This document shows positions 8,507-17,381 of a stretch of DNA of 64,000 nucleotides, piece after piece. How positions within the stretch are numbered: the stretch's first letter is position 1; the number at the start of each line of letters is the position of its first letter. A program made the translations under genes and the position numbers. This stretch comes from Endozoicomonas gorgoniicola (GTDB lineage Bacteria; Pseudomonadota; Gammaproteobacteria; Pseudomonadales; Endozoicomonadaceae), in NCBI RefSeq assembly GCF_025562715.2, contig NZ_JAPFCC010000001.1, forward strand, positions 4,300,501-4,364,500, given 5' to 3'. The notes beneath the pieces are model-generated. The model saw nothing but the letters and a program-made list of their open reading frames with translations. It had not been told where the DNA came from and searched no databases.

Positions 8507-9889
8507 CTAAGCAGCTACCGCAGTAGTTACCGTTCTTTTCTTTTTTGACGTTTCGTTGCCAGATGCGAAAGAAGCCTTGGCTTTTCTCGTCTTACGAATG
8601 GCTCCACGTCCTTTAGTCAGCACAGGAATACCCTTGCCGACCAACTCCGTTCCAGAGTCTAAAAGTAAATTAATTGCTCGTTTCTTAATTACGATGCTGG
8701 CGTTTCGGTCAGCGTTGTCAACGTGTCCACAGTTAACGCAAGAAAACAATTCCTGTGTCTTACGGTTGTCGGGGTGAGTGTGGCTGCAATTTGCACACTC
8801 TTGACTCGTATGATGTGCAGGCACTTTGAATACAGCCTTACCTGCTTTTGCCGCTTTGTAGCGGATGTAGGTTTCCAGATAGTGCCAGCCTACGTTGAGA
8901 ATGGCTTTGTTCAGACCGGCTTTCTGTTTTGCTTTGTTGGATATGAATTTGCCGCTTCTGTCTTTCTTAGCCTTTGGCTTGCGGGTCATATTCGAGGTTT
9001 TTAAATCCTCAAAAATAATTACTTTAGCCTTGCTATCGACCATTTTACGGCTGGTCTTGTGACAGAAGTCATTTCGGATATTGGCTATTTTCCTGTGGTG
9101 CCTAACTATCCTGTTTTTCGTTTCCCGGCGACGGTTCGAGCCTTTCTTTTGCTTGGCTAATCGTCTTTGAAGCCGCTTAACATGACGTTCACGCTTCTCC
9201 TTGCTGGCTTTCTGGTTGTCAGTGAAGTCGTATCTGTTTCCTCCTGTATGAACCGGAATAGCTACGCCACGATCTACACCAATAACATTTCTTTTCAGCC
9301 ATTCTTTCGATGCACCCTTTAGGTACTCAAAATGGTCTTTGTCCGTTGCGGGTTCATCCGATCCATCGTCATAGCAGAAAGAAACGAAATAGTGTCCAGC
9401 TTCCTTTCTGATATAGATGGATTTTGGCTCATCGAATTGTCGGTGTGACTTGAAAGACAAATAGCCGATATTGTTGGTCTTTGTGCCAATGAATAAGCGG
9501 GTCACGCCGTCTTCACATACATCGAACCGGAACAGTTCTTTGGTAAGATAGACACTGCCCTTGTCTGTCTTGGGTTTACGCTTTGGCTTGCCACAAATTC
9601 CCTTCATGTGTTTCTGATAGGTTTGATACCAGTTGACCGCAGAGTTCCTGATTATTTGACTGGGACAATGATAGAGCCAAGGCGACAATTCTTTGCTTTT
9701 GAATTGTGCGGCTTTTTGATCGACGGGCGCAAAAGTACCTATCGGGCAATTTTTTTTTGCGTAGGTGCTGTAGTAACGGTGTTCGTCGCACTTGGCATTC
9801 CAGATAAACCGAGCGCAGCCCATCCATTGAGACAGAATCAGTCTTTGCTGATCTGTTGGATTGGCTTTGAGTCGGATACCCTGAAGCAT
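8507..9889 (-). CDS. tnpB: RNA-guided endonuclease TnpB (IS200/IS605 family)
   Basis: The 460-residue product starts at ATG 9889 (MLQGIRLKANPTDQQ), the usual TnpB N-terminus; the longer open frame upstream runs through the left end of the element. The RuvC-like acidic residues are present in GVDRGVAIPV, IIFEDLKT and DNADRNAS. A four-Cys zinc finger (CANC..CVNC) lies between the last two motifs. All catalytic residues look intact. The C-terminus is Lys/Arg-rich. TnpB proteins cut DNA guided by an RNA made from the element's right end and promote retention of the element. Confidence 0.93.
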   Translation of the reverse strand: MLQGIRLKANPTDQQRLILSQWMGCARFIWNAKCDEHRYYSTYAKKNCPIGTFAPVDQKAAQFKSKELSPWLYHCPSQIIRNSAVNWYQTYQKHMKGICGKPKRKPKTDKGSVYLTKELFRFDVCEDGVTRLFIGTKTNNIGYLSFKSHRQFDEPKSIYIRKEAGHYFVSFCYDDGSDEPATDKDHFEYLKGASKEWLKRNVIGVDRGVAIPVHTGGNRYDFTDNQKASKEKRERHVKRLQRRLAKQKKGSNRRRETKNRIVRHHRKIANIRNDFCHKTSRKMVDSKAKVIIFEDLKTSNMTRKPKAKKDRSGKFISNKAKQKAGLNKAILNVGWHYLETYIRYKAAKAGKAVFKVPAHHTSQECANCSHTHPDNRKTQELFSCVNCGHVDNADRNASIVIKKRAINLLLDSGTELVGKGIPVLTKGRGAIRKTRKAKASFASGNETSKKKRTVTTAVAA

Positions 9890-9936
9890 TGCGACACCTA
9901 TTGGGTTTGAGAAATCGATTATACCATGAAAAGAAG

Positions 9937-9983
9937 CAAGACTCGCGTCTTGCAAGAGCTTGACCCGCCTCTGAAGAAGCGGG
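9937..9983 (-). other. Left-end hairpins of tnpB element copy 1
   Basis: Two hairpins are present: CAAGACTCGCGTCTTG at 9937-9952 and CCCGCCTCTGAAGAAGCGGG at 9964-9983. Both recur in copy 2 at 53543-53558 and 53570-53589. The first stem has compensating changes between copies (AGAC/GTCT here, AGGC/GCCT there), so the structure itself appears conserved. Confidence 0.75.
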
Positions 9984-10013
9984 ATTGCGCTCTTAGTTTC
10001 GTTCAAAAACACA

Positions 10014-12044
10014 TCACAAAATAGTGCAATTCGGGCATTGTTCAATATCCGGCATTCCCGGATCATCATCGTCGTCTGAATCTGCGTCCATATAGCCACT
10101 GCCGACCCGATACAAGGTCTGTCCCCGTAGATAAATTGGCTCCCGGTTCAGTATGTCAACCGGATGCTGTCCTCTTTCCCATCGCTTGCGATTGCGCACG
10201 GCTGCTTTAGCACTGGCCAGGTAACGCTGATATTCTTCACTGGATATTCGGTATCCCATAAACTCTTCAAGCTGGAGCCTGCTGAAAATCTCACTTTCAT
10301 CAAGATTATCGAGCGTCTGGTCAATGGGTCCCAGCAGTGCTGCGGAAAGGTAAAGCCCAAGAGTGTAAGGAATCAGTCCGCCATGGTGGTTGTAGACCTC
10401 TTTTCGTTCTGAAAAATAATCGTCCACCACCTGTATCCGCCCCAGGCTGTTATCGCTATCCAGTTTGTTCATCCATTTTATACAGCTTTTCTTGTTAGTA
10501 CATGGCATCAGGCCAATAGGAAAAAAGTCAGCTCTGGCTTCTCTCCGGATGCGCTTGACCAGCTGGATAAACCCCTCGATGCCATAAACCTCATCTGCAT
10601 AATCCGATGGTTCTCCATCGGTAAAAATATAAGCGACAGTTTGTCTTTGTTGTAGCCTTGCCTGATCGAAACTGTCTCTTAAAGCGCCATTAAGTGGTGT
10701 GCCATATGAAGGTCGAATGGAATCAACGAAATCGCGCAATGCTGCTTCCTTGTCTCTCACTTTCATGTCACCAGGAATACTTTGAGTTTCAGCCGCATTC
10801 AGGCAGCGTATTGTTATGCCCTGAGCAGAAACTGCAGCCAGCAGCGGAATGATGGCACGAAGCCGAAACTTCAGCTCGTCCATTCTTGTTAGCTGGATGG
10901 TACCGCTTTCCTCATATGACAAACCGGTATCAGGCTCCCCCATAGAACCGCTGTCGTCGATGATCAGATCCAGATGATACTCCCGCAGTTTGGAAAACTT
11001 ACTGGTGATGCCAACCGGAATTTCCAGCAGCGATGCTGCTCCTAACACTGCGGCCTGAGACTCTCCCAGTAAGTCCAGTTGTTGAGTGGAATCAGGAAGA
11101 TGATTAATGCCTGTGCCTGCAACCCGGGGGTTGACCTTCAACACCTGGATGACATCAGAAGCAATCGGCAGTGTAGGTTCCCAAGCCAGCCCACCAGAGC
11201 GGATAACCAGTGTTTGCTGTGTTCTCTCTGCCAGCGGGATATAACCGCCATTTTCAATCGCTTCTTCATAGCTTGGTGGTGCATCGGAGGGCGGTGCGGA
11301 AGGAGCCTTTGACGTTGAACCACTATTCTGGTTCTGACTGGGTAACGAAAGCACACCTTTTATGGAACCTTGATAGACATAGCCGGTGTCCAGCTCAAAC
11401 TGGCTGTCATTTTTATCCCGCTCCATTTTAAGCCTGTCGTCATTATTAAAGTTGTCCTGAGTACGCGCAAATGGCAGCTTCAGGGTGTCATCCGTTTTAT
11501 CCCGAAACGCTGCTGCCTGCTTTTGCCGATAAACCTGCTGGCCTTTAAAATCATCCGGATCAGCCGGGGGCCCTGGTACAGTGGCAGTTTTCTGGTTTTC
11601 TCTTTGCAGGATTTCAGCAATCTGACTTCTATTGTCATCCGGTTCAGACCATTCAAATTCAGAAACATCCTGTTCTTCGAATGCCTTTAGAGCTTCGTTT
11701 ACCCTTTCCCTGTCTTCTTCCCAGAGTTCAGGCCGTGGTTTTTGTATCAACGAATTTGGTATCTGCCCCTTACTGTCAGTTTTTTTTTCAGAGTCATCGG
11801 GCGGCAGAAGTATGCCATTATGCTCAGGCATACTGTGGACCAAGTCGGGAAACATGGGTAACTTCAGCAATTGTGCCGGGTCCGCCCCACGAATAAAGGG
11901 CATACTGCCAGAATGGCCTGAGCCGAAAGCTCCAAAAGCCAGCTTTGCTGGCCGGTCAGAATGAGTCTGGCACCAGCCCTGAGCGGGCAACCATAGAAGG
12001 CAGAGCAGCAACACTTCTCGAATCCGATATAGATTCCAGGCCAT
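10014..12044 (-). CDS. Exported von Willebrand factor A domain protein with PSAP and PPxY motifs
   Basis: The 676-residue protein has an N-terminal signal peptide (hydrophobic core ~10-20, likely cleavage near residue 25). A Pro/Asp-rich, low-complexity region spans ~60-290. A VWA domain follows with the MIDAS motif DDSGS at residues 363-367 and downstream TDGEPSD. The C-terminus is acidic (DSDDDDD) and ends in CPNC. The central linker holds PSAP (248-251) and PPSY (256-259), short motifs that in eukaryotes bind Tsg101 and Nedd4-type WW domains. The function is unknown; adhesion or interaction with a host surface is possible. The gene stands alone between an IS and a SulP transporter. Confidence 0.8.
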   Translation of the reverse strand: MAWNLYRIREVLLLCLLWLPAQGWCQTHSDRPAKLAFGAFGSGHSGSMPFIRGADPAQLLKLPMFPDLVHSMPEHNGILLPPDDSEKKTDSKGQIPNSLIQKPRPELWEEDRERVNEALKAFEEQDVSEFEWSEPDDNRSQIAEILQRENQKTATVPGPPADPDDFKGQQVYRQKQAAAFRDKTDDTLKLPFARTQDNFNNDDRLKMERDKNDSQFELDTGYVYQGSIKGVLSLPSQNQNSGSTSKAPSAPPSDAPPSYEEAIENGGYIPLAERTQQTLVIRSGGLAWEPTLPIASDVIQVLKVNPRVAGTGINHLPDSTQQLDLLGESQAAVLGAASLLEIPVGITSKFSKLREYHLDLIIDDSGSMGEPDTGLSYEESGTIQLTRMDELKFRLRAIIPLLAAVSAQGITIRCLNAAETQSIPGDMKVRDKEAALRDFVDSIRPSYGTPLNGALRDSFDQARLQQRQTVAYIFTDGEPSDYADEVYGIEGFIQLVKRIRREARADFFPIGLMPCTNKKSCIKWMNKLDSDNSLGRIQVVDDYFSERKEVYNHHGGLIPYTLGLYLSAALLGPIDQTLDNLDESEIFSRLQLEEFMGYRISSEEYQRYLASAKAAVRNRKRWERGQHPVDILNREPIYLRGQTLYRVGSGYMDADSDDDDDPGMPDIEQCPNCTIL

Positions 12045-12180
12045 TATTTCATTCCTCTTTACCGTAAAGCGGTTGTGTTAATGGGAAACTTTCTGTGCTG
12101 CAGCCAGATGACTATAGAAACTAATAACTGACTCACAAGGTCAGGTACTCAGTCATTCACTTTTGATTCAGCTTGGGGGG

Positions 12181-12214
12181 CCGGATATAAACTTCTGAAA
12201 CAGCTTATATCCGG
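12181..12214. terminator. Hairpin between VWA gene and sulP gene
   Basis: CCGGATATAA (12181-12190) and its perfect reverse complement (12205-12214) form a 10-bp stem with a 14-base loop. No T-tract follows on either strand, so it may be a weak or Rho-assisted terminator of the sulP-type gene, or a protein or RNA-stability site. Confidence 0.45.
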
Positions 12215-12260
12215 CTAAATAGGATGGGTAAGACCTGCCAGCCTGACGGTTTAAGTCGAC

Positions 12261-13820
12261 TCAGGCATTGGTTGCCACAAAGTACCTTGGATCTTCTATC
12301 ACATTCACTTCCACCAGATTACCTGCACGCCTGAGTAACTGCCGGCAGTCAGGACTAAGGTGCAACAGGTGCAGGGTTTTACCCGAGTTAAGGTAACGCT
12401 CTGCCAGTGTATCAATGGCTTCCAGGCCGGAATGGTCACATACTCTGGAGTCAGCAAAATCAATGATAACGTCTTTGTTTGCCTGCTGTGGCTTAAACTG
12501 CTCAAGGAATGTGGTCGTCGAACCAAAGAACAATGGACCATGAATTTTGTAGACGGTCGACCCTTTATGGTCTTCCTTCTTTTCAACCCGAATATGTTTT
12601 GCATGCTCCCAGGCAAAGACCAGTGCCGATACGATAACGCCGGTAATAACCGCTACTGCCAGATCCGTCAGTACCGTCACAACCGACACCAGCACCAGAA
12701 CAAAAGCATCGCCTTTCGGAATTTTGTTCATGATACGCAGGCTACTCCATTCAAAAGTGCCAATCACAACAATAAACATCACACCGATCAGGGCAGCGAC
12801 AGGAATTTGCTCAATCAATGAGGAAGCAAAAAGAATAAACACCAGCAAAAACAGCGCTGCTGAAATGCCAGATAAACGACCGCGACCGCCAGAGTTCACA
12901 TTGATCATGCTTTGTCCGATCATGGCACAGCCACCCATACCACCAAAGAAGCCCGTGGCAATATTTGCCACACCCTGACCAATACACTCACGATTGGAAC
13001 TACCGTGGGTTTCGGTAATTTCGTCCACCATTCTCAAAGTGAGCAATGATTCAATCAGGCCGATTGCTGCCAGTACCAGGGAATACGGCAGAATAATCCA
13101 CAATGTTTCAAGGTTGAAAGGCACCGCCGGGATACTGAATGTTGGCAGCCCGCCCGCAATACCAGCGACATCGCCGACTGTTCTGGTATCGAGCCCGAAA
13201 GCAAACACCAGAAGGCTCACAACAACAATGGCCACCAGAGAGGAAGGAACCGCAGTGGTCAGTTTGGGCAGGAAATGAATGATGGCCATGGTCAGGGCAA
13301 CGAGACCAACCAGCATATAAAGCTCAACTCCCTCAACCCATGCGACATCCAGAACACTGCCTTCCAGGAAGGTGCCATTGAGCCATCCGGCTTCACCAGC
13401 TACTCCGAACTGTCCCAGCTGGGCAAGAAAGATAACAATGGCAAGACCATTCACAAAGCCCAGCATCACCGGGTGTGGAACCATTCGTATAAATTTACCC
13501 AGCTTTAAAGTCCCTGCCAGCACCTGAATAATGCCCATCAATACGACAGTGGCAAACAGGTACTGCACCCCATGATCCGCGACCAGCGATACCATGACAA
13601 CGGCCAGTGCCCCTGTGGCTCCGGAAATCATGCCGGGTCGCCCGCCGATAACAGCGGTAATCAACCCCACCATGAAAGCAGCATACAAGCCTACCAGGGG
13701 TTCAACACCTGCAACAAAAGCAAAAGCAACGGCTTCGGGAACCAGGGCAAGAGCAACGGTTAAGCCGGAAAGCAGGTCACTTTTCAGACTCGCTGCTTTA
13801 TTGGCAGTTAATTCAATCAC
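12261..13820 (-). CDS. SulP-family anion transporter (sulfate or bicarbonate) with STAS domain
   Basis: Inner-membrane anion transporter of 519 residues. The membrane domain covers about residues 10-410 with ~12 helices; family motifs include LTVALALVPEAVAFAF at the first helix and PHPVMLGFVNGLAIVI. A cytoplasmic STAS domain forms the C-terminus (~420-519), with the DHSGLEAID segment typical of SulP/anti-sigma-antagonist folds. The short, BicA-like form suggests sulfate or Na+-bicarbonate uptake, but the substrate cannot be set from sequence alone. Start at ATG 13820. No operon partner is adjacent. Confidence 0.88.
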   Translation of the reverse strand: MIELTANKAASLKSDLLSGLTVALALVPEAVAFAFVAGVEPLVGLYAAFMVGLITAVIGGRPGMISGATGALAVVMVSLVADHGVQYLFATVVLMGIIQVLAGTLKLGKFIRMVPHPVMLGFVNGLAIVIFLAQLGQFGVAGEAGWLNGTFLEGSVLDVAWVEGVELYMLVGLVALTMAIIHFLPKLTTAVPSSLVAIVVVSLLVFAFGLDTRTVGDVAGIAGGLPTFSIPAVPFNLETLWIILPYSLVLAAIGLIESLLTLRMVDEITETHGSSNRECIGQGVANIATGFFGGMGGCAMIGQSMINVNSGGRGRLSGISAALFLLVFILFASSLIEQIPVAALIGVMFIVVIGTFEWSSLRIMNKIPKGDAFVLVLVSVVTVLTDLAVAVITGVIVSALVFAWEHAKHIRVEKKEDHKGSTVYKIHGPLFFGSTTTFLEQFKPQQANKDVIIDFADSRVCDHSGLEAIDTLAERYLNSGKTLHLLHLSPDCRQLLRRAGNLVEVNVIEDPRYFVATNA

Positions 13821-14194
13821 TGTATATTCACCAGAAAAATCAAGTCATTCTCTGCTATCGGCGGGAAATCGTGTCGTACAAGAAAGGTGCAGAGAACAGT
13901 AGGGTTATTTTTTGAACAGGCATTTTAGACGAAAGGATAATCAATAACAATTGCAGCCAATCCCCTGTAAGCACCTCCGGATCAACCTGAGGTCAAACAG
14001 GTTTCAATCAGAACCCGCCGTGAATATATGTTCTTTTCTGGCAAAACTTGACACACATCCATAAAACAACCGTTCACTGGCGTTATAGTCGAACCATCAT
14101 CCACCGGAAGTTACAGGGATTGTAACCAGAAGAAGGAACTGCGCAGTAACCCTGATCAACCGTTACTCATTACAAAAATACAGGAGGGGGCTAT
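13821..14194. other. Intergenic region, no gene seen
   Basis: This is the upstream region of both the sulP-type gene (minus) and the 90-residue ORF (plus). It contains no open frame with a credible start. A TATAGT hexamer near 14081 could be a -10 element for the plus-strand gene, but no well-spaced -35 is evident. No tRNA-like fold was recognised. Confidence 0.5.
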
Positions 14195-14467
14195 ATGACC
14201 AGCCTTACTGATCCAAAAGATACACACCTCGATATGGACATCCACGCCGGTTATCTGCCGGAAGCGAGGGAGCGACTGTACCAGCTTACTGCTCTTATCC
14301 ATAAGATCGAAACCGATCCCTGCCTGATTGAGTACGAAACCGAAATTTTTGAAAAAGACACGGTTATCCACGCCCATTTCGATTTCTGCTGTGCCGCAGA
14401 AAAACTGATTTTTCAGTTAAACACCGAATTTAACAGTAAATATAAACAGCTGGCTGAGGATGCCTGA
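14195..14467 (+). CDS. Hypothetical protein, 90 residues
   Basis: Not recognised. The start is supported by a very strong ribosome binding site (AGGAGGGGG, 5-6 bases before ATG 14195). The product is soluble, acidic and mostly helical in character, with a C-terminal amphipathic stretch (FCCAAEKLIFQLNTEF). No signal peptide or membrane segment is visible. It stands alone before the duplicated gene array. Confidence 0.6.
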   Translation: MTSLTDPKDTHLDMDIHAGYLPEARERLYQLTALIHKIETDPCLIEYETEIFEKDTVIHAHFDFCCAAEKLIFQLNTEFNSKYKQLAEDA

Positions 14468-14560
14468 GCGAACGTCCCAATCTACGACAGAGGTGGAAGC
14501 AGGGCAATTCTTGTCTTTTGCTTCCCTAAAAGTGCATGACAGAGCTTCCCTGCCTGCAAG

Positions 14561-14800
14561 TTACTGCCGGTTCAGCAGTTGCTGAACCATGCCTTTGAGA
14601 TCAGATATATCGGTCTTTATGATGGAGATCTCAGTCTTTACAGTGGATACATCATTTTCGAGAATCAGCATTCGGGTTTCCAGTGCGACCAGGTGTGACT
14701 GCTGTTTCTCCAGCCTGGCTTTGATCTCGGCATTGCCGACGGACAGCTCTTCGACCAGAAAATAGGTTTTGTCGAGCTTTTCCCTGATTTTATCCTGCAT
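14561..14800 (-). CDS. Small coiled-coil protein
   Basis: The 79-residue product is almost entirely heptad-patterned: hydrophobic residues recur every 3-4 positions through VEELSVGNAEIKARLEKQQ and on to the C-terminus. It resembles short coiled-coil adaptor or DUF-type proteins, but no specific family was recognised. Upstream signals are weak. It lies just downstream of the first copy of the duplicated 216-residue family, on the same strand. Confidence 0.5.
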   Translation of the reverse strand: MQDKIREKLDKTYFLVEELSVGNAEIKARLEKQQSHLVALETRMLILENDVSTVKTEISIIKTDISDLKGMVQQLLNRQ

Positions 14801-14879
14801 GTCGTTCCAGACTTTATGCTGGTTTTCATCCTGGTATAACCGACAGTCTCCGCCTTTACGGCGAAGCGGTTTGGTTTTT

Positions 14880-15530
14880 CTAACTCGAATAATAGCCCTT
14901 CCCGATGCTTGTCTTTCCTCCGCTGTGAGTGGTCATTTTATAGAAATTGATTTTGCCAGAGGACAATGTTAAAACCCAATCTTTGGCGGCCATGTTAGTG
15001 TACCCAGACATTCCTATTCTTTTACCTTCCTGCTCCCACTTTCCAGCTTTAATATGAGCCATAGCCTCGTATTCACACATTTTACAATGTATGTTGAACC
15101 AGGGATCGCAAATCCAATAGCTGTCATTTTTATGCCTGGAAAAGTCACTCAATGGTATGGAGCGATCGTGAAAAAAGGTTGTATTGGCCAACAGGACAAA
15201 CAAATGCTCTTCATGCTCCACCAGCCATATATCAGGCATCGATATCTTAACACCGTAATCTATGGCAACAAGAGCATATTCGTAGCAATTGCCCGCCCTG
15301 TCCGAAGGGGCGAAACTGTACAGCATTTCCAGTATTTTCTTATTAGTTTGTTGTCTAAAAGAATATACCTTCCCATCGGCTTGTATCGCATTTATCCCGC
15401 GCTTGTCTTTTCTTTCTTGACTGGCGTTTCCATAAGAATCAGAAAAAAATTTGTTAGATGCTTTTAAAGACTCTTTAAAAAAATGTCTTGAATATATTAA
15501 CAGATGCTTTGAATTGATCATTTCCTGCAT
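14880..15530 (-). CDS. Paralogous family protein A, possible Cys-His-Asp hydrolase
   Basis: First of eight copies in the window of a ~216-residue family not recognised from known annotation. Every complete copy shares an N-terminal helix (MxEM.....LL.YSR.FFK), then (G/S)NCxEY with Cys82 here, HxF with His109, and CDPWFNIHC with Asp142. This order and the motif style (NC-E, H-F-V, DPW) recall papain-like or transglutaminase-like cysteine hydrolases used as toxins and effectors; that fold assignment is inferred. There is no signal peptide or membrane segment. The start ATG has GAGGGT five bases upstream. It is the array member farthest from the isochorismatase-like gene. Confidence 0.75.
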   Translation of the reverse strand: MQEMINSKHLLIYSRHFFKESLKASNKFFSDSYGNASQERKDKRGINAIQADGKVYSFRQQTNKKILEMLYSFAPSDRAGNCYEYALVAIDYGVKISMPDIWLVEHEEHLFVLLANTTFFHDRSIPLSDFSRHKNDSYWICDPWFNIHCKMCEYEAMAHIKAGKWEQEGKRIGMSGYTNMAAKDWVLTLSSGKINFYKMTTHSGGKTSIGKGYYSS

Positions 15531-15570
15531 ACACTACCCTCATACGTCGTACTGTCTACGTTGGATATAA

Positions 15571-15688
15571 GTGCCTGAATGGTACGATAGTGGTCTGTTA
15601 CCGCTGTCAGGAGTTAATTGATGCTCAATCTTGATAATACGTTCTGGTGGTTGGCATTGAAACCCATATCTGTGTTTATCAGACGGCA
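15571..15688 (+). pseudogene. Internally deleted isochorismatase-gene remnant, spacer 1
   Basis: The segment matches the upstream region and first codons of the gene at 20609, then jumps to that gene's positions ~20900-20947. The join lies at the direct repeat GGTTCTGGTG present at both places in the intact gene, with one G lost. The frame is destroyed. The remnant ends at CAGACGGCA, where it abuts the downstream flank of the next family copy. Confidence 0.85.
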
Positions 15689-15712
15689 TTACGGCGAAGC
15701 GGTTTGGCTTTT

Positions 15713-16366
15713 CTAACTCGAATAAATTATCTTCCCGGCGGTTGTCCTTGTTCCGTCGTGAGAGGTCATTTTATAGAATTTCATTTCGCCAGAGTACAAT
15801 TTTAAAAGCCAGTCTTTTGCGTCTGTGTTATTGTGCCCGGGCATTCCTATTCTTTTTCCTTCCTGCTCCCACTTTCCAGCTTTAAAATGAGCCATAGCCT
15901 CGTATTCACACATCTTACAATGTATGTTGAACCAGGGATCGCAAATCCAATAGCTGTTATTTTTATGCCTGGAAAAGTTACTCAATGGTATGGAGCGCAG
16001 GTGAAAAAAGGTTGTATTTGCCAACAGAACAAACACATGTTCACTATGGTTCACCAGCCATATATCAGGTATCGATATCTTAACACCGTAATCTATGGCA
16101 ACAAGAGCATATTCGTTGCAATTGCCCGCTCTGTCCGAAGGGGCGAAACTGTGCAGTATTTCCAGTATTTTCTGATTAGTAGCTTGTGTTCTAAAAGAAA
16201 GTATCCTTGCTCTGGCTTGTGCCGCATTTCTCCCGCGCTTGTCTTTTCTTTCTTGACTGGCGTTTCCATAAGAATCAGAAAAGGTTTTGTTACCCGCTTT
16301 TAAAGACTCTTTAAAAAAATTTCTTGAATATATTAACAGATGCTTTGAATTGATCATTTCCTGCAT
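15713..16366 (-). CDS. Paralogous family protein B, possible Cys-His-Asp hydrolase
   Basis: This is the second array member and is one residue longer (217). Candidate catalytic residues are Cys83, His110 and Asp143. It is very close to copy A throughout the CDPWFNIHCKM block. The main differences are the variable region around residues 42-62 and the loop after the His. No sign of decay. Confidence 0.75.
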   Translation of the reverse strand: MQEMINSKHLLIYSRNFFKESLKAGNKTFSDSYGNASQERKDKRGRNAAQARARILSFRTQATNQKILEILHSFAPSDRAGNCNEYALVAIDYGVKISIPDIWLVNHSEHVFVLLANTTFFHLRSIPLSNFSRHKNNSYWICDPWFNIHCKMCEYEAMAHFKAGKWEQEGKRIGMPGHNNTDAKDWLLKLYSGEMKFYKMTSHDGTRTTAGKIIYSS

Positions 16367-16406
16367 ACACTACCCTCATGCGTCGTATTGTCTGCGTTGG
16401 ATATAA

Positions 16407-16524
16407 GTGCCTGAATGGTATGATAGTGGTCTGTTACCGCTGTCAGGAGTTAATTGATGCTCAGTCTTGATAATACGTTCTGGTGGTTGGCATTGAAGCC
16501 CATATCTGTGTTTATCAGACGGCA
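16407..16524 (+). pseudogene. Isochorismatase-gene remnant, spacer 2
   Basis: It has the same internal deletion join and the same end point as the remnant at 15571-15688, so the deletion predates amplification of the array. Only scattered base changes separate the two. Confidence 0.85.
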
Positions 16525-16548
16525 TTACGGCGAAGCGGTTTGGTTTTT

Positions 16549-17199
16549 CTAACTCGAATAAAACATCTTCCCGACGGTTGTCCTTATTCCGTTGTGAGTG
16601 GTCATTTTATAGAATATCATGCTGCCAGTGGACAATGTTAAAGGCCAGTCTTTTGCGGCGGTGCCAGTACACCCGGGCACTCCTATTCTTTTTCCTTCCT
16701 GCTCCCACTTTCCAGCTTTAAAATGAGCCATAGCCTCGTATTCACACATTTTACAATGTATGTTGAACCAGGGATCGCAAATCCAATAGTTGTCATTTTT
16801 ATGCCTGGAAAAGTCACTCAACGGTATGGGGTGCAGGCTAAAAAGGGTTGTATTTGCCAACAGGACAAACGCATGATCACTATGGTGTACCAGCCATATA
16901 TCAGGCATCGATATATTAATACCGTAATCTATGGCAACAAGAGCATATTCCTCGCAATTGCCCGCTCTGTCCGAAGGGGTGAGACTGTGCAGTATTTCCA
17001 GTTTTTTCTGATTAGTTTGCTTTCTAAGAGAAAGTATCCTTGCATCGGCTTGTACCGCATTGCTCCCGCGCTTGTTTTTTCTTTCTTGACTGGCGTCTCC
17101 ATAAGAATCAGAAAAAAATTTGTTAGATGCTTTTAAAGACTCTTTAAAAAAATTTCTTGAATATATTAACAGATGCTTTGAATTGATCATTTCCTGCAT
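16549..17199 (-). CDS. Paralogous family protein C, possible Cys-His-Asp hydrolase
   Basis: Third array member, 216 residues, with Cys82 (GNCEEYAL), a His in HHSDHAFVLL and Asp in CDPWFN. The repeat period to the next copy is 833 bp. The loop after the His (TLFSLHPIPL) matches copy E better than its direct neighbours, suggesting exchange between members. Confidence 0.75.
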   Translation of the reverse strand: MQEMINSKHLLIYSRNFFKESLKASNKFFSDSYGDASQERKNKRGSNAVQADARILSLRKQTNQKKLEILHSLTPSDRAGNCEEYALVAIDYGINISMPDIWLVHHSDHAFVLLANTTLFSLHPIPLSDFSRHKNDNYWICDPWFNIHCKMCEYEAMAHFKAGKWEQEGKRIGVPGCTGTAAKDWPLTLSTGSMIFYKMTTHNGIRTTVGKMFYSS

Positions 17200-17239
17200 A
17201 CACTACCCTCATGCGTCGTACTGTCTGCGTTGGATATAA

Positions 17240-17357
17240 GTGCCTGAATGGTATGATAGTGGTCTGTTACCGCTGTCAGGAGTTAATTGATGCTCAATCT
17301 TGATAATACGTTCTGGTGGTTGGCATTGAAGCCCATATCTGTGTTTATCAGACGGCA
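17240..17357 (+). pseudogene. Isochorismatase-gene remnant, spacer 3
   Basis: It has the same structure as the remnants in spacers 1 and 2, including the deletion join and the CAGACGGCA end. It lies directly upstream (divergent) of family member C. Confidence 0.85.
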
Positions 17358-17381
17358 TTACGGCGAAGCGGTTTGGTTTTT

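Larger units (their letters stand above)
8470..10001 (-). mobile_element. IS605-type element, tnpB only (copy 1)
   Basis: The boundaries come from comparison with the second copy (51913-53606). On the minus strand the element begins CGAAAC (left end) and finishes AGTAGTTCAC (right end). The base context before the left end is TTTGAA here and TTTGAT at copy 2, consistent with insertion 3' of a short T-rich target without duplication, as in the IS200/IS605 family. No tnpA is present, so it would move only with a transposase supplied in trans. Confidence 0.8.

Noticed and set aside
9608..9910. 100-codon plus-strand frame at the left end of tnpB copy 1, considered as a tnpA relic
   Set aside because: It is antisense to the tnpB N-terminus and shows no KYRR/HUH motifs; the true relic exists only in copy 2.
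15054..15467. 137-codon plus-strand frames recurring opposite each array member (also at 15833, 16723, 17556, 18345)
   Set aside because: They recur only because the opposite-strand genes are recent duplicates. The minus-strand frames carry the constant-spacing Cys/His/Asp pattern, are full length, and are also shared by divergent copies F and G, where the plus-strand frame is not kept.
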